NCBI RefSeq assembly: GCF_041435495.1
Contig: NZ_CP108644.1
Span: 8,355,501 to 8,419,500, forward strand
Source of the DNA: Streptomyces sp. NBC_01116
GTDB lineage: Bacteria; Actinomycetota; Actinomycetes; Streptomycetales; Streptomycetaceae
Reading direction: 5' to 3'
Length of the DNA stretch: 64,000 bases
In this document: piece by piece, positions 1 to 7,688 of the stretch
Layout: every line of letters begins with the position of its first letter
Numbering within the stretch: the stretch's first letter is position 1
Program-made: the position numbers and the translations under genes
Notes under the pieces: model-generated
What the model was told of the DNA's origin: nothing
Seen by the model: the letters and a program-made list of their open reading frames with translations, nothing else
Database searches by the model: none

Positions 1-364
1 AGACCAGCAGCAGTATCTGGTCCGCGCCCTCCCCGCCGTAGGGTCCGCGTAACTGCAGCAGGACCGAGGCCAGGACGACGATGCCCAGCAGCACCGCGTG
101 GGCGGGCGGCGCGGGGGCCGACCAGCAGATCAGCGCTGCCGCGGCCGCTGCCCGCGCACCGATCACGACCAGAATCCGCGGATAGGCCAACAGATGGTCC
201 AGACGAGCCCCGTGACGGCGGTTCAGGCGGAGAACGTTCCAGCTGGCCAGGGACCTGTTGTCGAGCAGCGCCGGGCGGGCCAGGAATTCGGCGGAGGTGA
301 TCAGCACGCCGGTGGCCGCCAGGACCTCGACGGCGCGCAGCGCCTCGGCGGCGGTGAGCGTCAC
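1..364 (-). CDS. Partial membrane protein (HTTM/DoxX-like), runs off left edge
   Basis: Reading the minus strand from a GTG at 364 gives about 121 residues with no stop before the window edge. The start overlaps the stop of the upstream gene as GTGA (361-364), which implies translational coupling. Two hydrophobic stretches are visible, around residues 56-80 (ending ALICWSA) and 86-105 (VLLGIVVLASVLLQ), followed by LRGPYGGEGADQILLLV. This loop-plus-helix pattern resembles HTTM or DoxX-type integral membrane proteins, but only the N-terminal part is present. The role is unknown. Its fixed partner is the 183-aa protein directly upstream. The family guess is weak; that it is a membrane protein is fairly sure. 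Confidence 0.6.
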   Translation of the reverse strand, partial: MTLTAAEALRAVEVLAATGVLITSAEFLARPALLDNRSLASWNVLRLNRRHGARLDHLLAYPRILVVIGARAAAAAALICWSAPAPPAHAVLLGIVVLASVLLQLRGPYGGEGADQILLLV

Positions 365-912
365 CTACCGCCCCGGGGATGTGTCGGGGGTACCCGGTGG
401 TGCCGGGACAGGAACAACGGTTGAGGCACGGCACTGGCACGGTAGGTGGTGGTCGCGATGAGGAACTGCACCTCGCGCCCCGCCGCCGTCGGCTCCTCAG
501 CCGGCAGGGCGGCGACCGCGTGGTTGAGGATCAGCAGGTACGGGACGGACAGCAGTGTGCCGGGATCGGTGCATCGCGGATCCGACAGCCGCAGGCTCTC
601 CGCGAGATCGCGCAGCATCTTGCACTCCCTGCGGCCCGGATTCCACCCCCAGCTCCACCACGGGCGTACCGGTTCGGCGGTGATCTCCCGCCACGGCCCG
701 GCCCTCCCCCCGTCAGGACGGACCCGGACCAGCAGGTGGTAGTCGTAGGTGTCCGGGCAGGGCGCGAAGAAGTGATACCGCGGCAGCAGCCGCAGCACGT
801 CGAACCTCAGCAGCTTCTCCCACCTCGGGAACGCCGCGGGCAGCTGGGCACACAGGGTCAGCGCCAGCCAGAGGGCGAACACCGCGGCGATCCCGGCGTC
901 GAAACCGCTCAT
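361..912 (-). CDS. Hypothetical protein with N-terminal membrane helix
   Basis: 183 residues. ATG 912 is chosen because GGGGAG lies five bases upstream; a GTG at 918 is the alternative. The N-terminus (GIAAVFALWLALTLCAQLPA, residues 7-26) is a single hydrophobic helix or uncleaved anchor. It is followed by a soluble domain with the aromatic-rich motif PRYHFFAPCPDTYDYHLLVR, then charged and Arg/Trp-rich segments. The FFAP.P..YDYHLLVR motif is, from memory, typical of uncharacterised actinobacterial proteins encoded next to HTTM-like membrane proteins. It is translationally coupled to the downstream membrane gene and lies 21 bases after a small ORF. No function can be assigned. Confidence 0.7.
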   Translation of the reverse strand: MSGFDAGIAAVFALWLALTLCAQLPAAFPRWEKLLRFDVLRLLPRYHFFAPCPDTYDYHLLVRVRPDGGRAGPWREITAEPVRPWWSWGWNPGRRECKMLRDLAESLRLSDPRCTDPGTLLSVPYLLILNHAVAALPAEEPTAAGREVQFLIATTTYRASAVPQPLFLSRHHRVPPTHPRGGR

Positions 913-933
913 CCACACTCCCCGGGGGGCGGT

Positions 934-1134
934 TCAGCCCATAAGACGGCGGCGGGCGGCCACGAGCTCCTCCACACTGGCACCGTTCTCGGGCGCCGCC
1001 TGGGGGCTGACCGCTGCCCCCGCGGGGGGAGGGGTCGCGTCATCGTTGAAGGTCGGGGTCCGCGGACGGTCGCTCCGCCCCGGTACCGGATCGGCTCCCA
1101 CGGCGTCCGCGATGTTCCAGGCACTGCCGGCCAT
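934..1134 (-). CDS. Small 66-aa protein, first gene of the left-edge cassette
   Basis: ATG 1134 is preceded by GGAG at eight bases, so this start is preferred over the longer ATG at 1218 (94 aa). The longer form would add an AT-rich, hydrophobic segment. The 66-aa product has no signal peptide and no cysteines. It begins MAGSAWNIADAVGADPVPGR, has a Pro/Ala-rich middle and ends in a charged helix EELVAARRRLMG. It sits 21 bases before the 183-aa gene, so the three genes probably form one transcript. It might be a peptide substrate, an accessory subunit or a regulator; nothing in the sequence decides. Confidence 0.5.
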   Translation of the reverse strand: MAGSAWNIADAVGADPVPGRSDRPRTPTFNDDATPPPAGAAVSPQAAPENGASVEELVAARRRLMG

Positions 1135-1327
1135 CGAGATCAACTCCTGCCGCGCCCATGCAGCCGTCACCTCATGCAACGAACAACAAATAAGCGCAAA
1201 TAGATTCAAAATCACCATAACGGCCAGGCGGGCGGCTCGCCCTCCCGAGCCGCACTCCGCTGCGAGGGTGCCGACGGCGTCCTCCAGGCGAGGGCAGAGC
1301 CCGGGCGCCCGGAAAGGGGAGGGGGCA

Positions 1328-1361
1328 CGTACGAGGCGGCAGGAGACTGCCGCCTCGTACG
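1328..1361. terminator. 15-bp perfect hairpin with GAGA tetraloop
   Basis: Arms 1328-1342 and 1347-1361 are perfect complements around a GAGA loop. A third copy of the arm core (GTACGAGGCGGCAG) lies at 1374-1387 in direct orientation. It sits beyond the readable end of the TniQ relic on the minus strand and could be that gene's terminator. No clear T run follows on either strand. Confidence 0.5.
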
Positions 1362-1439
1362 CGTGTCGGCCGGGTACGAGGCGGCAGCCGTTGGTGTCAC
1401 GCCACGCCGTGGTGGGGGACGAGGCTGATACGACAGCTC

Positions 1440-1785
1440 ACCGGCCCGCTCCAGTGCTGAGGGGTTGTGGTGATCGGCGATGACCGTCGCGTTCACATGC
1501 GCCTGGGCGAGCAGGACTGCCCCGCCGGAACTGAGGCCGACTGCGGGAGCATTCGTCAGGGGGAACCCGCAGCGTGCCCCGCGCCCGGTCCGGTCGGTCA
1601 GGGCGCGGCAGGCTTCCGGGCGGGGCAGCATGCGGTGGTTCCCGCCGCTGGCCACCGGCGGGTGCTTGCCGCAGGCCGGGCAGCGCTCCAGCAGCAGCAG
1701 GTTGTGCCGCGTGCAGGCGAAGGCCCAGCCCAGGCGCCAGTGCAGCTGCCACCGCCCCTGATCGTCGGCCAGGCAGGCGGGACAG
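1440..1785 (-). pseudogene. tniQ: TniQ-like transposition protein fragment, cut by the IS
   Basis: The minus-strand reading enters from the IS end with two Cys pairs (HCPACLADD, then ERCPACGKHPP) around the stretch RLGWAFACTRHNLLLLERC. This is the zinc-binding head typical of TniQ/TnsD-type target-selection proteins of Tn7/Tn5053-like elements. Residues before CPAC are lost at the IS left end, and no N-terminal part is found on the other side. The reading loses family character by about 1450, although the frame stays open to 1212. It is a truncated relic of an earlier transposon, most likely non-functional. Confidence 0.65.
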
Positions 1786-2484
1786 TGAGCCTTTTCCAAT
1801 CTCATGTTGAGGCGTGGTGGAGGACGAGGACTGCCTTCACGATGTCGGTGATCCGGTTGGTGCTGCAGCGGAGTTTCCGCAGGAGGCGCCAAGCCTTCAG
1901 CACGGCATGGCCTGCTCGCCGACGCAGCGGATCTTGGCGTGACTGCTGTTGTGCCGTCGCTTCCAGCGCTTGAGCCGGCGGCCCCGGAAGGGGACTCGGA
2001 TGTGCCGGCCGGCGCCTTGGTAGGCCCTGTCCGCCCAGCACTTCAGGCTTGCGGTGGCGAGCGCCTCGATGATGCCATGGCCTCGGGCCGCGGTCAGGTC
2101 GTGAGTGGCTCCGGGCAGGCCTGGTGACGCCCAGAGCAGTCGGCCGAACGGGTCGGTGAGGACCTGGACATTCATGCCGTGCCGCTTGTGTTTTCCCGAG
2201 TAGTAGGGGTGTCGGCGGCGATCCGGTCGATCGGCAACAGCGTGCCGTCCAGGATCACGAACGCTTTCGTCCGGGCCGCCTCCATCGCCGTGGCCAGGGT
2301 CGGTGCGCGAGCGGTCAGAACTTCGATGGCCTCGCGTATGTACCGGTAGACGGTCGCGATGCCCGCGAAGCTCCTGGCGGCACGGGTGATCTTGGTCGAG
2401 AACCCGTCTACCAGGAGCTTCGTCGTTCCGTACAGCCCACACCGACCAACACCACAACCCCGCCGTCAGGTTGGAAAGGGCTCA
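1786..2484. mobile_element. Decayed IS5-type insertion sequence with terminal inverted repeats
   Basis: The left end (1786-1804, TGAGCCTTTTCCAATCTCA) and the reverse complement of the right end (2466-2484, TGAGCCCTTTCCAACCTGA) agree at 16 of 19 positions and bracket the transposase remains. The length of about 700 bp is short for this family (usually 850-900 bp), which matches the missing transposase N-terminus. No convincing target duplication is seen. The element splits the TniQ fragment from the integrase stub. Ends are inferred by eye. Confidence 0.65.
1802..2457 (-). pseudogene. IS5-family (DDE_Tnp_4) transposase, truncated and frameshifted
   Basis: Three minus-strand frames must be joined to read it. 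One carries ATVYRYIREAIEVL and KAFVILDGTLLPIDRIAAD (about 2210-2350). A second carries YYSGKHKRHGMNVQVLTDPF through RSHAKIR-like sequence (about 1905-2215). A third carries AVLKAWRLLRKLRCSTNRIT and the stop at 1802. The motifs LDGT.LPIDR, GKHK.HG.NVQV, LPGATHD and WADRAYQGAG are those of actinobacterial IS5-type DDE transposases. About 60 N-terminal residues are missing as well, so this copy cannot move on its own. Confidence 0.8.
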
Positions 2485-2528
2485 GGCCCAGTGCCGCCTA
2501 CCGGCCAGCGGGTGGGGTCTTCTCAACG

Positions 2529-2921
2529 GTGCCCATCCCGCCCGTACTCGTCCGCATGCTGCGCGAGCACATAGAACGCTTCGGTGTCGCGCCTGACGGA
2601 CGTCTGTTTCGCAACGCGGCGGGAAACTACATCGAGGCCGCGGCGTACGGCATCACATGGGGACGGGCACGTGAGGCCACACTCACCCTCGACGAGCACG
2701 CCCTTGCGCTGGCGAAGCGCCCCTACGACCTGCGCCACGCGGGAATCTCGTTCTGGCTCGCCTCCGGCGTCGACCCCGCGGAGTGCGCGCGCAGAGCAGG
2801 ACAGAGCATCCAGGCCCTCTTCCGCTACTGCGCCAAGTTCCTGGCCGAGGCGCGCAACCACGCCAACACGTTGATAGAGGAGTCGATGCGGCGGTGGGAC
2901 GAGCCGGAGAGCGGTGTGTAG
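2529..2921 (+). pseudogene. Tyrosine recombinase/integrase, C-terminal fragment
   Basis: 130 residues from a GTG at 2529 with no credible ribosome site. The sequence opens with VPIPPVLVRMLREHI and has the box-II-like RPYDLRHAGISFWLASG (HxxR region). It ends with AGQSIQALFRYCAKFL. In relatives the last motif is usually AGHS..VL.R.YAK with the nucleophilic Tyr before AK; here that position is Cys, with a Tyr one residue earlier. The N-terminal arm and core-binding domain are missing, presumably lost when the IS region formed. It is read as a dead remnant of an integrative element. Confidence 0.75.
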
Positions 2922-3041
2922 GGCGCTCGAGTCGGACCTTGGCCCGGAAATGCCCCGGAACAGCTGGTCAGAGGTGGGACAGCGGTGGGAGATATCGGGA
3001 GTAGCCTCGTAATTCGACCCACGGGTCCAATGTGCGTAACG

Positions 3042-3083
3042 AAGGGCGCCTGCCAGAGAAATCCCCTGGTCAGGCACCCTTTT
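3042..3083. terminator. Hairpin terminator between integrase relic and exaC-type gene
   Basis: AAGGGCGCCTG at 3042-3052 pairs with CAGGCACCCTT at 3071-3081 (one G-U or C/A mismatch depending on strand), with inner CCAG/CTGG pairing. TTTT follows on the plus strand. It lies just after the stop of the minus-strand aldehyde dehydrogenase and could serve both directions. Confidence 0.6.
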
Positions 3084-3090
3084 GCTGTGC

Positions 3091-4614
3091 CTAGAAGAAG
3101 CCCAGCTTCTTCGGCGAGTACGACACCAGAAGGTTCTTCGTCTGCTGGTAGTGCTCCAGCATCATCTTGTGGTTCTCCCTGCCGATGCCCGACTGCTTGT
3201 AGCCGCCGAATGCCGCGTGCGCCGGGTAGGCGTGATAGCAGTTGGTCCAGACCCTGCCTGCCTTGATCCCGCGTCCCGCCCGATAGGCAGTGCTGATGTC
3301 ACGGGTCCAGACTCCGGCCCCCAGCCCGTACAGGGTGTCGTTCGCCGTGCTGATGGCGTCGTCGAAGTCGGTGAAGGACGTCACGGCCACGACCGGGCCG
3401 AAGATCTCCTCCTGGAAGACCCGCATGCGGTTGTCGCCCTCGAAGACCGTCGGCTGTACGTAGTAGCCCCCCGCCAGCTCACCGTCGTGCTCGACGCGCT
3501 GGCCACCCGTCAGGATCTTCGCTCCCTCCTGTTGACCGATGTCCAGGTACGAGAGGATCTTCTGCAACTGGTCGTTGGAGGCCTGGGCGCCGATCATCGT
3601 GTCGGTGTCCAGCGGGTGACCCGGCAGGATCTGCTCCGTACGGGCGATGCCCGCTTCCAGGAACGCGCCGTAGTGGCCGCGCTGAATGAGGGCACGCGAC
3701 GGGCAGGTGCACACCTCACCCTGGTTGAGGGCGAACATGGTGAAGCCTTCGAGAGCTTTGTCGAGGAAGTCGTCGTCGGCGCGCGAGACGTCGTCGAAGA
3801 AGATGTTCGGCGACTTGCCGCCCAGCTCCAACGTCACCGGCTTGATGTTCTCGGAGGCGTATTGCATGATCAGCCGCCCCGTCGTGGTCTCACCCGTGAA
3901 GGCGATCTTCGCGACGCGCGGGCTGGAGGCGAGCGGCTTCCCGGCTTCCGCTCCGAAGCCGTTGACGATGTTGACGACGCCGGGCGGAAGCAGGTCCGCC
4001 ACCAGGCTCAGCCAGTAGTGGATCGAGGCAGGCGTCTGCTCGGCCGGCTTGAGCACCACCGCGTTGCCCGCGGCGAGGGCGGGAGCGAGCTTCCAGGTGG
4101 CCATCAGGATCGGGAAGTTCCACGGGATGATCTGGCCGACCACGCCGAGCGGCTCGTGGAAGTGGTACGCGACGGTGTCCTCGTCGATCTCGCTGAGCGA
4201 GCCCTCCTGAGCGCGCAGAGCCCCCGCGAAGTAGCGGAAGTGGTCGATGGCCAGTGGGATGTCGGCCGCCAGTGTCTCCCGTACGGGCTTGCCGTTCTCC
4301 CAGCTCTCGGCGACCGCCAGCTCTTCGAGGTGAGCCTCCATCCGGTCGGCGATCCTGTTCAGCACCGACGCCCGGTCCCCGGCTGATGTCGCGCCCCAGC
4401 CCGGGGCAGCCGCATGAGCGGCGTCCAGGGCCAGTTCGACGTCGTCGGACGTGCCGCGCGCGATCTCGGTGAACGGCCGGCCGTTGACAGGGCTCGGGTT
4501 CTCGAAGTACTGACCTCGGGCCGGTGGGACGTACGCGCCGCCGATCCAGTGGTCGTAGCGGGACGCGTAGGTGACGATCGCGCCCTCGGTGCCCGGCGCA
4601 GCGTAACGGGTCAT
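3091..4614 (-). CDS. exaC: NAD-dependent aldehyde dehydrogenase, ExaC/AldB type
   Basis: 507 residues, the usual length for acetaldehyde dehydrogenases of the ExaC/AldB group, which oxidise acetaldehyde and other small aldehydes to acids with NAD. ATG 4614 is chosen because GGGAGG lies nine bases upstream; the longer frame adds only unlikely residues. Visible are the cofactor region IIPWNFPILMATWKLAPALA (163-182), FTGETTTGR (239-247), the catalytic Glu in LELGGKSPN (E263) and the nucleophile C302 in NQGEVCTCPSR. The C-terminal SGIGRE..K motif is intact. A GAF-domain regulator of the type often found beside exaC lies upstream on the same strand, separated by a HAD relic, and probably controls it. 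Confidence 0.92.
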   Translation of the reverse strand: MTRYAAPGTEGAIVTYASRYDHWIGGAYVPPARGQYFENPSPVNGRPFTEIARGTSDDVELALDAAHAAAPGWGATSAGDRASVLNRIADRMEAHLEELAVAESWENGKPVRETLAADIPLAIDHFRYFAGALRAQEGSLSEIDEDTVAYHFHEPLGVVGQIIPWNFPILMATWKLAPALAAGNAVVLKPAEQTPASIHYWLSLVADLLPPGVVNIVNGFGAEAGKPLASSPRVAKIAFTGETTTGRLIMQYASENIKPVTLELGGKSPNIFFDDVSRADDDFLDKALEGFTMFALNQGEVCTCPSRALIQRGHYGAFLEAGIARTEQILPGHPLDTDTMIGAQASNDQLQKILSYLDIGQQEGAKILTGGQRVEHDGELAGGYYVQPTVFEGDNRMRVFQEEIFGPVVAVTSFTDFDDAISTANDTLYGLGAGVWTRDISTAYRAGRGIKAGRVWTNCYHAYPAHAAFGGYKQSGIGRENHKMMLEHYQQTKNLLVSYSPKKLGFF

Positions 4615-4850
4615 CTCAGTGGCCTCCCGATCCGGTGCCGCCCGCCGTTGGACGGCCTTCGGGGCGAGGCTAGGGTCGGGGACGTTGCAAGGGCGTTGCA
4701 CCGGCGCCGCGGAGCATCATTTGCCCTTTCTCCGTCGTAGTGGCCTGTCGATCGACAGCGGGATCAATCGCCTCGAACGCCGCCGTGCCGTCGCCACGCG
4801 ATACCACAGGCTCGCTATCCGCCCCGAGGCGACCGTGGTCGTCGCTGCCG

Positions 4851-5163
4851 TCAACGAGTGGCCAACACAGGCACCAGCCCGTCCGACGGCACCAGCCCAC
4901 GGTCGCCGCGATACCCGAGAGACCAAGGGAAGCCCGTCGAGCCAGCCGGAGACTTGGCCTTCGGACGCACCGGCCCAGCCCTTGGCATCCGGCTCCGAGA
5001 CCTGGCGGTTGCCCGGGTCGCCAGAAGCGTCGGCGTCCTCGGCCAGGGACAGCTCGTCCCGGTGGCGGAGAAAGCCGGCCAGGAAGACCGACGAACTCGT
5101 GCCTGGGACGAGAGTGCCATCGACATCGAAGAACACGGCACCCGCATGGTCGGATGAGCACAC
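4851..5163 (-). pseudogene. HAD-family hydrolase relic with two frameshifts
   Basis: From a possible GTG at 5163 the minus strand reads HAGAVFFDVDGTLVPGTSSS, the HAD motif-I aspartates, and then GFLRHRDELSLAEDA through SGWLDGLPLV. Near 4920 the homologous reading moves to another frame (GIAATVGWCRRTG) and near 4885 to a third (LVPVLATR followed by TGA at 4851). In intact Streptomyces relatives these pieces form one continuous N-terminal half, and the rest of the phosphatase is not recognisable here. It lies between the aldehyde dehydrogenase and its presumed regulator, so it may have been inserted there. The remaining DNA up to 4615 shows no gene. Confidence 0.65.
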
Positions 5164-5237
5164 CGGCCAAGGATGGCACCGCCGTGCGAGACACAGGTAC
5201 GGGAGAACACCCCGTGCTTCCGATACCCGCATCCGTC

Positions 5238-6497
5238 CTAGCCGCGCTGTTCGGCGTCCAGCCCCCGTACCCGGGCCAGCAGTGCCGCCCGCTGGTCCAC
5301 CGGAGCCGCCCCGGCCAGGGCGCTCCACACGGGTAGGTCCTCCTCGCCCCACGGGCTGTAGGCCCAGTCGGCCAGCAGCCCCGGATCGCCACGGGCGATC
5401 AGCGCCGCCCGCAGCTGCTCCGAGATCCGCCGCCGCAGACGTACGACCGCAGGAGCCCGGGAACCCGGCAGCAACGGGCCGGCGTACGCGCCCAGCGCCG
5501 CCGCCACCGCGCCCGAAGCCAGCCTGCGCGTCACCGTGTCGAAATCGGCGTCCACCGGGACGGACAGCCGGTACGGGCGTGATTCCAGCAGGTCGGGACC
5601 CAACAGGCGGCGGAGTCGGGAGAGTTCGGCTCGTAGCGTCACCGGGGTCACGGACTCGTCCTCGTACAGCTCGACCAGCAGCTCGTCCCCGCTCAGGCCC
5701 TCCGGCCGACGGGTCAGGGCGACCAGGATCTCACTGTGCCGCCGGCTGAGCCGCAGCCGGCGCCCGTGCGCCACCAGCAGCGCCTCGTCCCTGCCCAGCG
5801 CGGTCAGCCGCACCGACGCGCCGTCGGACTCCGACGACGGCGCGAGCAGCGCGAGCTGCGACTCGGCGGCCCGGGCCACCGCCTGGACGAACGCCAGACT
5901 GTGCGGGTGGGCGAGGCGGTCGCCGCCCGTGATGTCCACGGCTCCCAGCACCCGGCCCGTCCGGGGGTCGTGCAACGGCGCCGCCGCGCAGGTCCACTGC
6001 TGGACCGGTCGCAGGAAGTGCTCGGCGGCGAAGACCTGGACCGGACGGTCGACCGCGATGGCCGTTCCCGGTGCGTTCGTCCCCGCCACGGACTCGGCCC
6101 AGCGGGCGCCCTCCACGAAGTTCATCAGGCCGGCCCGCCGCCGCGCCGCCCTGTGCCCCTCGACCCACAGGAGGCGTCCGTGGGCGTCGCAGACGGCCAG
6201 CAGGTGTTCCCCGTCCGCCGCGTACGCACCCATCAGCTCGCGGATCACGGGCATCGCGCGGGACAGGGGATGCGCCGCCCGGTACGGGCCCAGCTCGTCC
6301 GGGCCGAGCTCTACCGCGGGGGCGTCGTCCGGGCTGACCCGTGCCCGTGCCGAGCGTCGCCAGGACGCGCCGACCACCGCACGGACCGGCTGCTCCAGGC
6401 GTCCCGCCGAGGTGAACACGTCATGTGCGCGGCGCAACTCGCCGCTCCGTGCGCCGGGATCGGTGTCCGCTTCCAGAGCCACCCAGGGATCCGTCAA
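5238..6497 (-). CDS. GAF-domain transcriptional regulator (AcoR-like)
   Basis: 419 residues from a TTG at 6497 with GGAGG five bases upstream. The central part (about 90-230) has the GAF-like region ending CDAHGRLLWVEGHRAAR, WAESVAGTNAPGTAIAVDRP and WTCAAAPLHDPRTGRVLGAV, as in the sensory half of AcoR/DhaR regulators. Unlike classical AcoR it has no AAA+ or Fis domain. The C-terminal half (250-340) instead looks like a winged-helix segment (LRLSRRHSEILVALTRRPEG, SRLRRLLGP). Regulators of this shape are commonly encoded beside exaC-type aldehyde dehydrogenases. Here the pair is interrupted by the HAD relic. Activation by alcohol or aldehyde is inference. Confidence 0.8.
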   Translation of the reverse strand: MTDPWVALEADTDPGARSGELRRAHDVFTSAGRLEQPVRAVVGASWRRSARARVSPDDAPAVELGPDELGPYRAAHPLSRAMPVIRELMGAYAADGEHLLAVCDAHGRLLWVEGHRAARRRAGLMNFVEGARWAESVAGTNAPGTAIAVDRPVQVFAAEHFLRPVQQWTCAAAPLHDPRTGRVLGAVDITGGDRLAHPHSLAFVQAVARAAESQLALLAPSSESDGASVRLTALGRDEALLVAHGRRLRLSRRHSEILVALTRRPEGLSGDELLVELYEDESVTPVTLRAELSRLRRLLGPDLLESRPYRLSVPVDADFDTVTRRLASGAVAAALGAYAGPLLPGSRAPAVVRLRRRISEQLRAALIARGDPGLLADWAYSPWGEEDLPVWSALAGAAPVDQRAALLARVRGLDAEQRG

Positions 6498-6605
6498 CTC
6501 ACCCTCCCGCCCAAGGGGTTTCGTGCCCTCCCATCGTCGTCGCCGACTGCCTCCGCGACAAGGCCGGTGCGGAGAGTCATCACCACGGGTGGCTGGGGAC
6601 GAACC

Positions 6606-7193
6606 TCATACGGCGTCGACGACGAGCCGGAGATAGCGGTCCCAGTCCCAATGGACGCCCGGGTCGGTGTGGTCGCTGCCCGGAACCTCGTGATGGCCGA
6701 CGATGTGCTTCCGGTCCTTGGGTATGCCGTGGCGGTCGCAGATGTCCGCGGTGAGCCTGGCGGACCGCAGGTACATGACGTCCGTGAAGAACTCCGGGCG
6801 ATCCACCCAACCTTCGTGCTCGATGCCGATGCTCCGGGTGTTCCAGTTCCAGTTGCCCGCGTGCCATGCGATGTCCTTCTCGCGTACGCACTGGGCGACA
6901 TGCCCGTCGCCTGAACGCACCACGTAGTGGGCCGACACCTGTTTCGCGGGGTCGCGGAAGATGCCCGCGGTCGGCGTGAACAGCTGTTGCGCGACGTGGA
7001 TGACGACACGGTCGATCCTCCGCTCCGAAGGGCGGGCGGGGACGGTGAAGTTGGCGGGGGCGGCCGGAGCCCAGAGCGCGGTCGCGTAGTCGGTCGGGCC
7101 CTTCGGCGCCGCTGTCACGGCCCGCGCGGAGGCGGGCAGGACGGCCGCCGCCATCGTCGCGGCGGCGCACTGAATGATCCTTCTGCGGTGCAA
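6606..7193 (-). CDS. Secreted N-acetylmuramoyl-L-alanine amidase
   Basis: About 195 residues, an Amidase_2/PGRP-type Zn hydrolase that cuts the amide bond between muramic acid and the peptide stem. A TTG at 7193 is chosen because AGGAG sits five bases upstream; the GTG at 7199 would abut the ribosome site with no spacing. The N-terminus (HRRRIIQCAAATMAAAVLPA) is a twin-arginine-like signal peptide. Zinc and catalytic residues are visible in VVIHVAQQ, RSIGIEHEGW and VGHHEVPGSDHTDPG. Being Tat-exported and single-domain, it probably acts in the wall or outside the cell. It is monocistronic, with a long repeat-rich region upstream. Confidence 0.88.
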   Translation of the reverse strand: MHRRRIIQCAAATMAAAVLPASARAVTAAPKGPTDYATALWAPAAPANFTVPARPSERRIDRVVIHVAQQLFTPTAGIFRDPAKQVSAHYVVRSGDGHVAQCVREKDIAWHAGNWNWNTRSIGIEHEGWVDRPEFFTDVMYLRSARLTADICDRHGIPKDRKHIVGHHEVPGSDHTDPGVHWDWDRYLRLVVDAV

Positions 7194-7688
7194 CGACACT
7201 CCTGAGGCCGGGGCCAGGGGCCAGGGGCCGAGGCGTGGGCGGGAAGGTGCGGGACAGGGGACAGGGGACAGAGACAGGTGCGAGGTGGGAACAGGGGGCA
7301 GGGAAAGGTGCGAGGTGAGGAGCAGAGGCGGAGGCTTACGGAGGCAGAGGCGTACGGAGCTGAGCCGGAACAGCTCTCCTCTCGGGCCCTCGACCGCCCC
7401 GCCTCAGCAGATGACGAGCCCGCCGGACATCCGGTTCCCCGCAGCCGGTGTCCGGACAGGCCTCGGCTCCCGGCGCGCACACGGGAGCAGGGGCTGTGCC
7501 TCCCGGTCTCCCACCTCTTCCGCGTCTCCCGGTCTCCAGCGTCGGAGCCGTCGTTTCCTCGCGAGCGATGGGATAGCCAGGCGCCCTGACCTCAGCCCCT
7601 CAGCCCCTCAGCCCCTCAGCCCCTCAGTCCCTCAGCTCCAGCCCTTCAGCCCCGTCCCCTCTGACTGACCGGCCCCAGGCCCCCCGGT
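7194..7688. other. Repeat-rich non-coding region
   Basis: Nearly 500 bases between two minus-strand genes show no credible ORF. The part nearest the amidase (7205-7330) is purine-rich with repeated ACAGGGG and AGGTGCGAGGTG units. The far part has an 8-bp tandem repeat at 7591-7640. The amidase promoter and the terminator of the SWIM/SNF2 operon must lie here, but I see no distinct hairpin or -35/-10 pair. Confidence 0.6.
7591..7640. repeat. Tandem 8-bp repeat CTCAGCCC
   Basis: At least four exact copies of CTCAGCCC in a row are followed by one-base variants (CTCAGTCC, CTCAGCTC). It is located about 50 bases after the SWIM gene stop. The copy number may vary between isolates by slippage. Confidence 0.85.
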
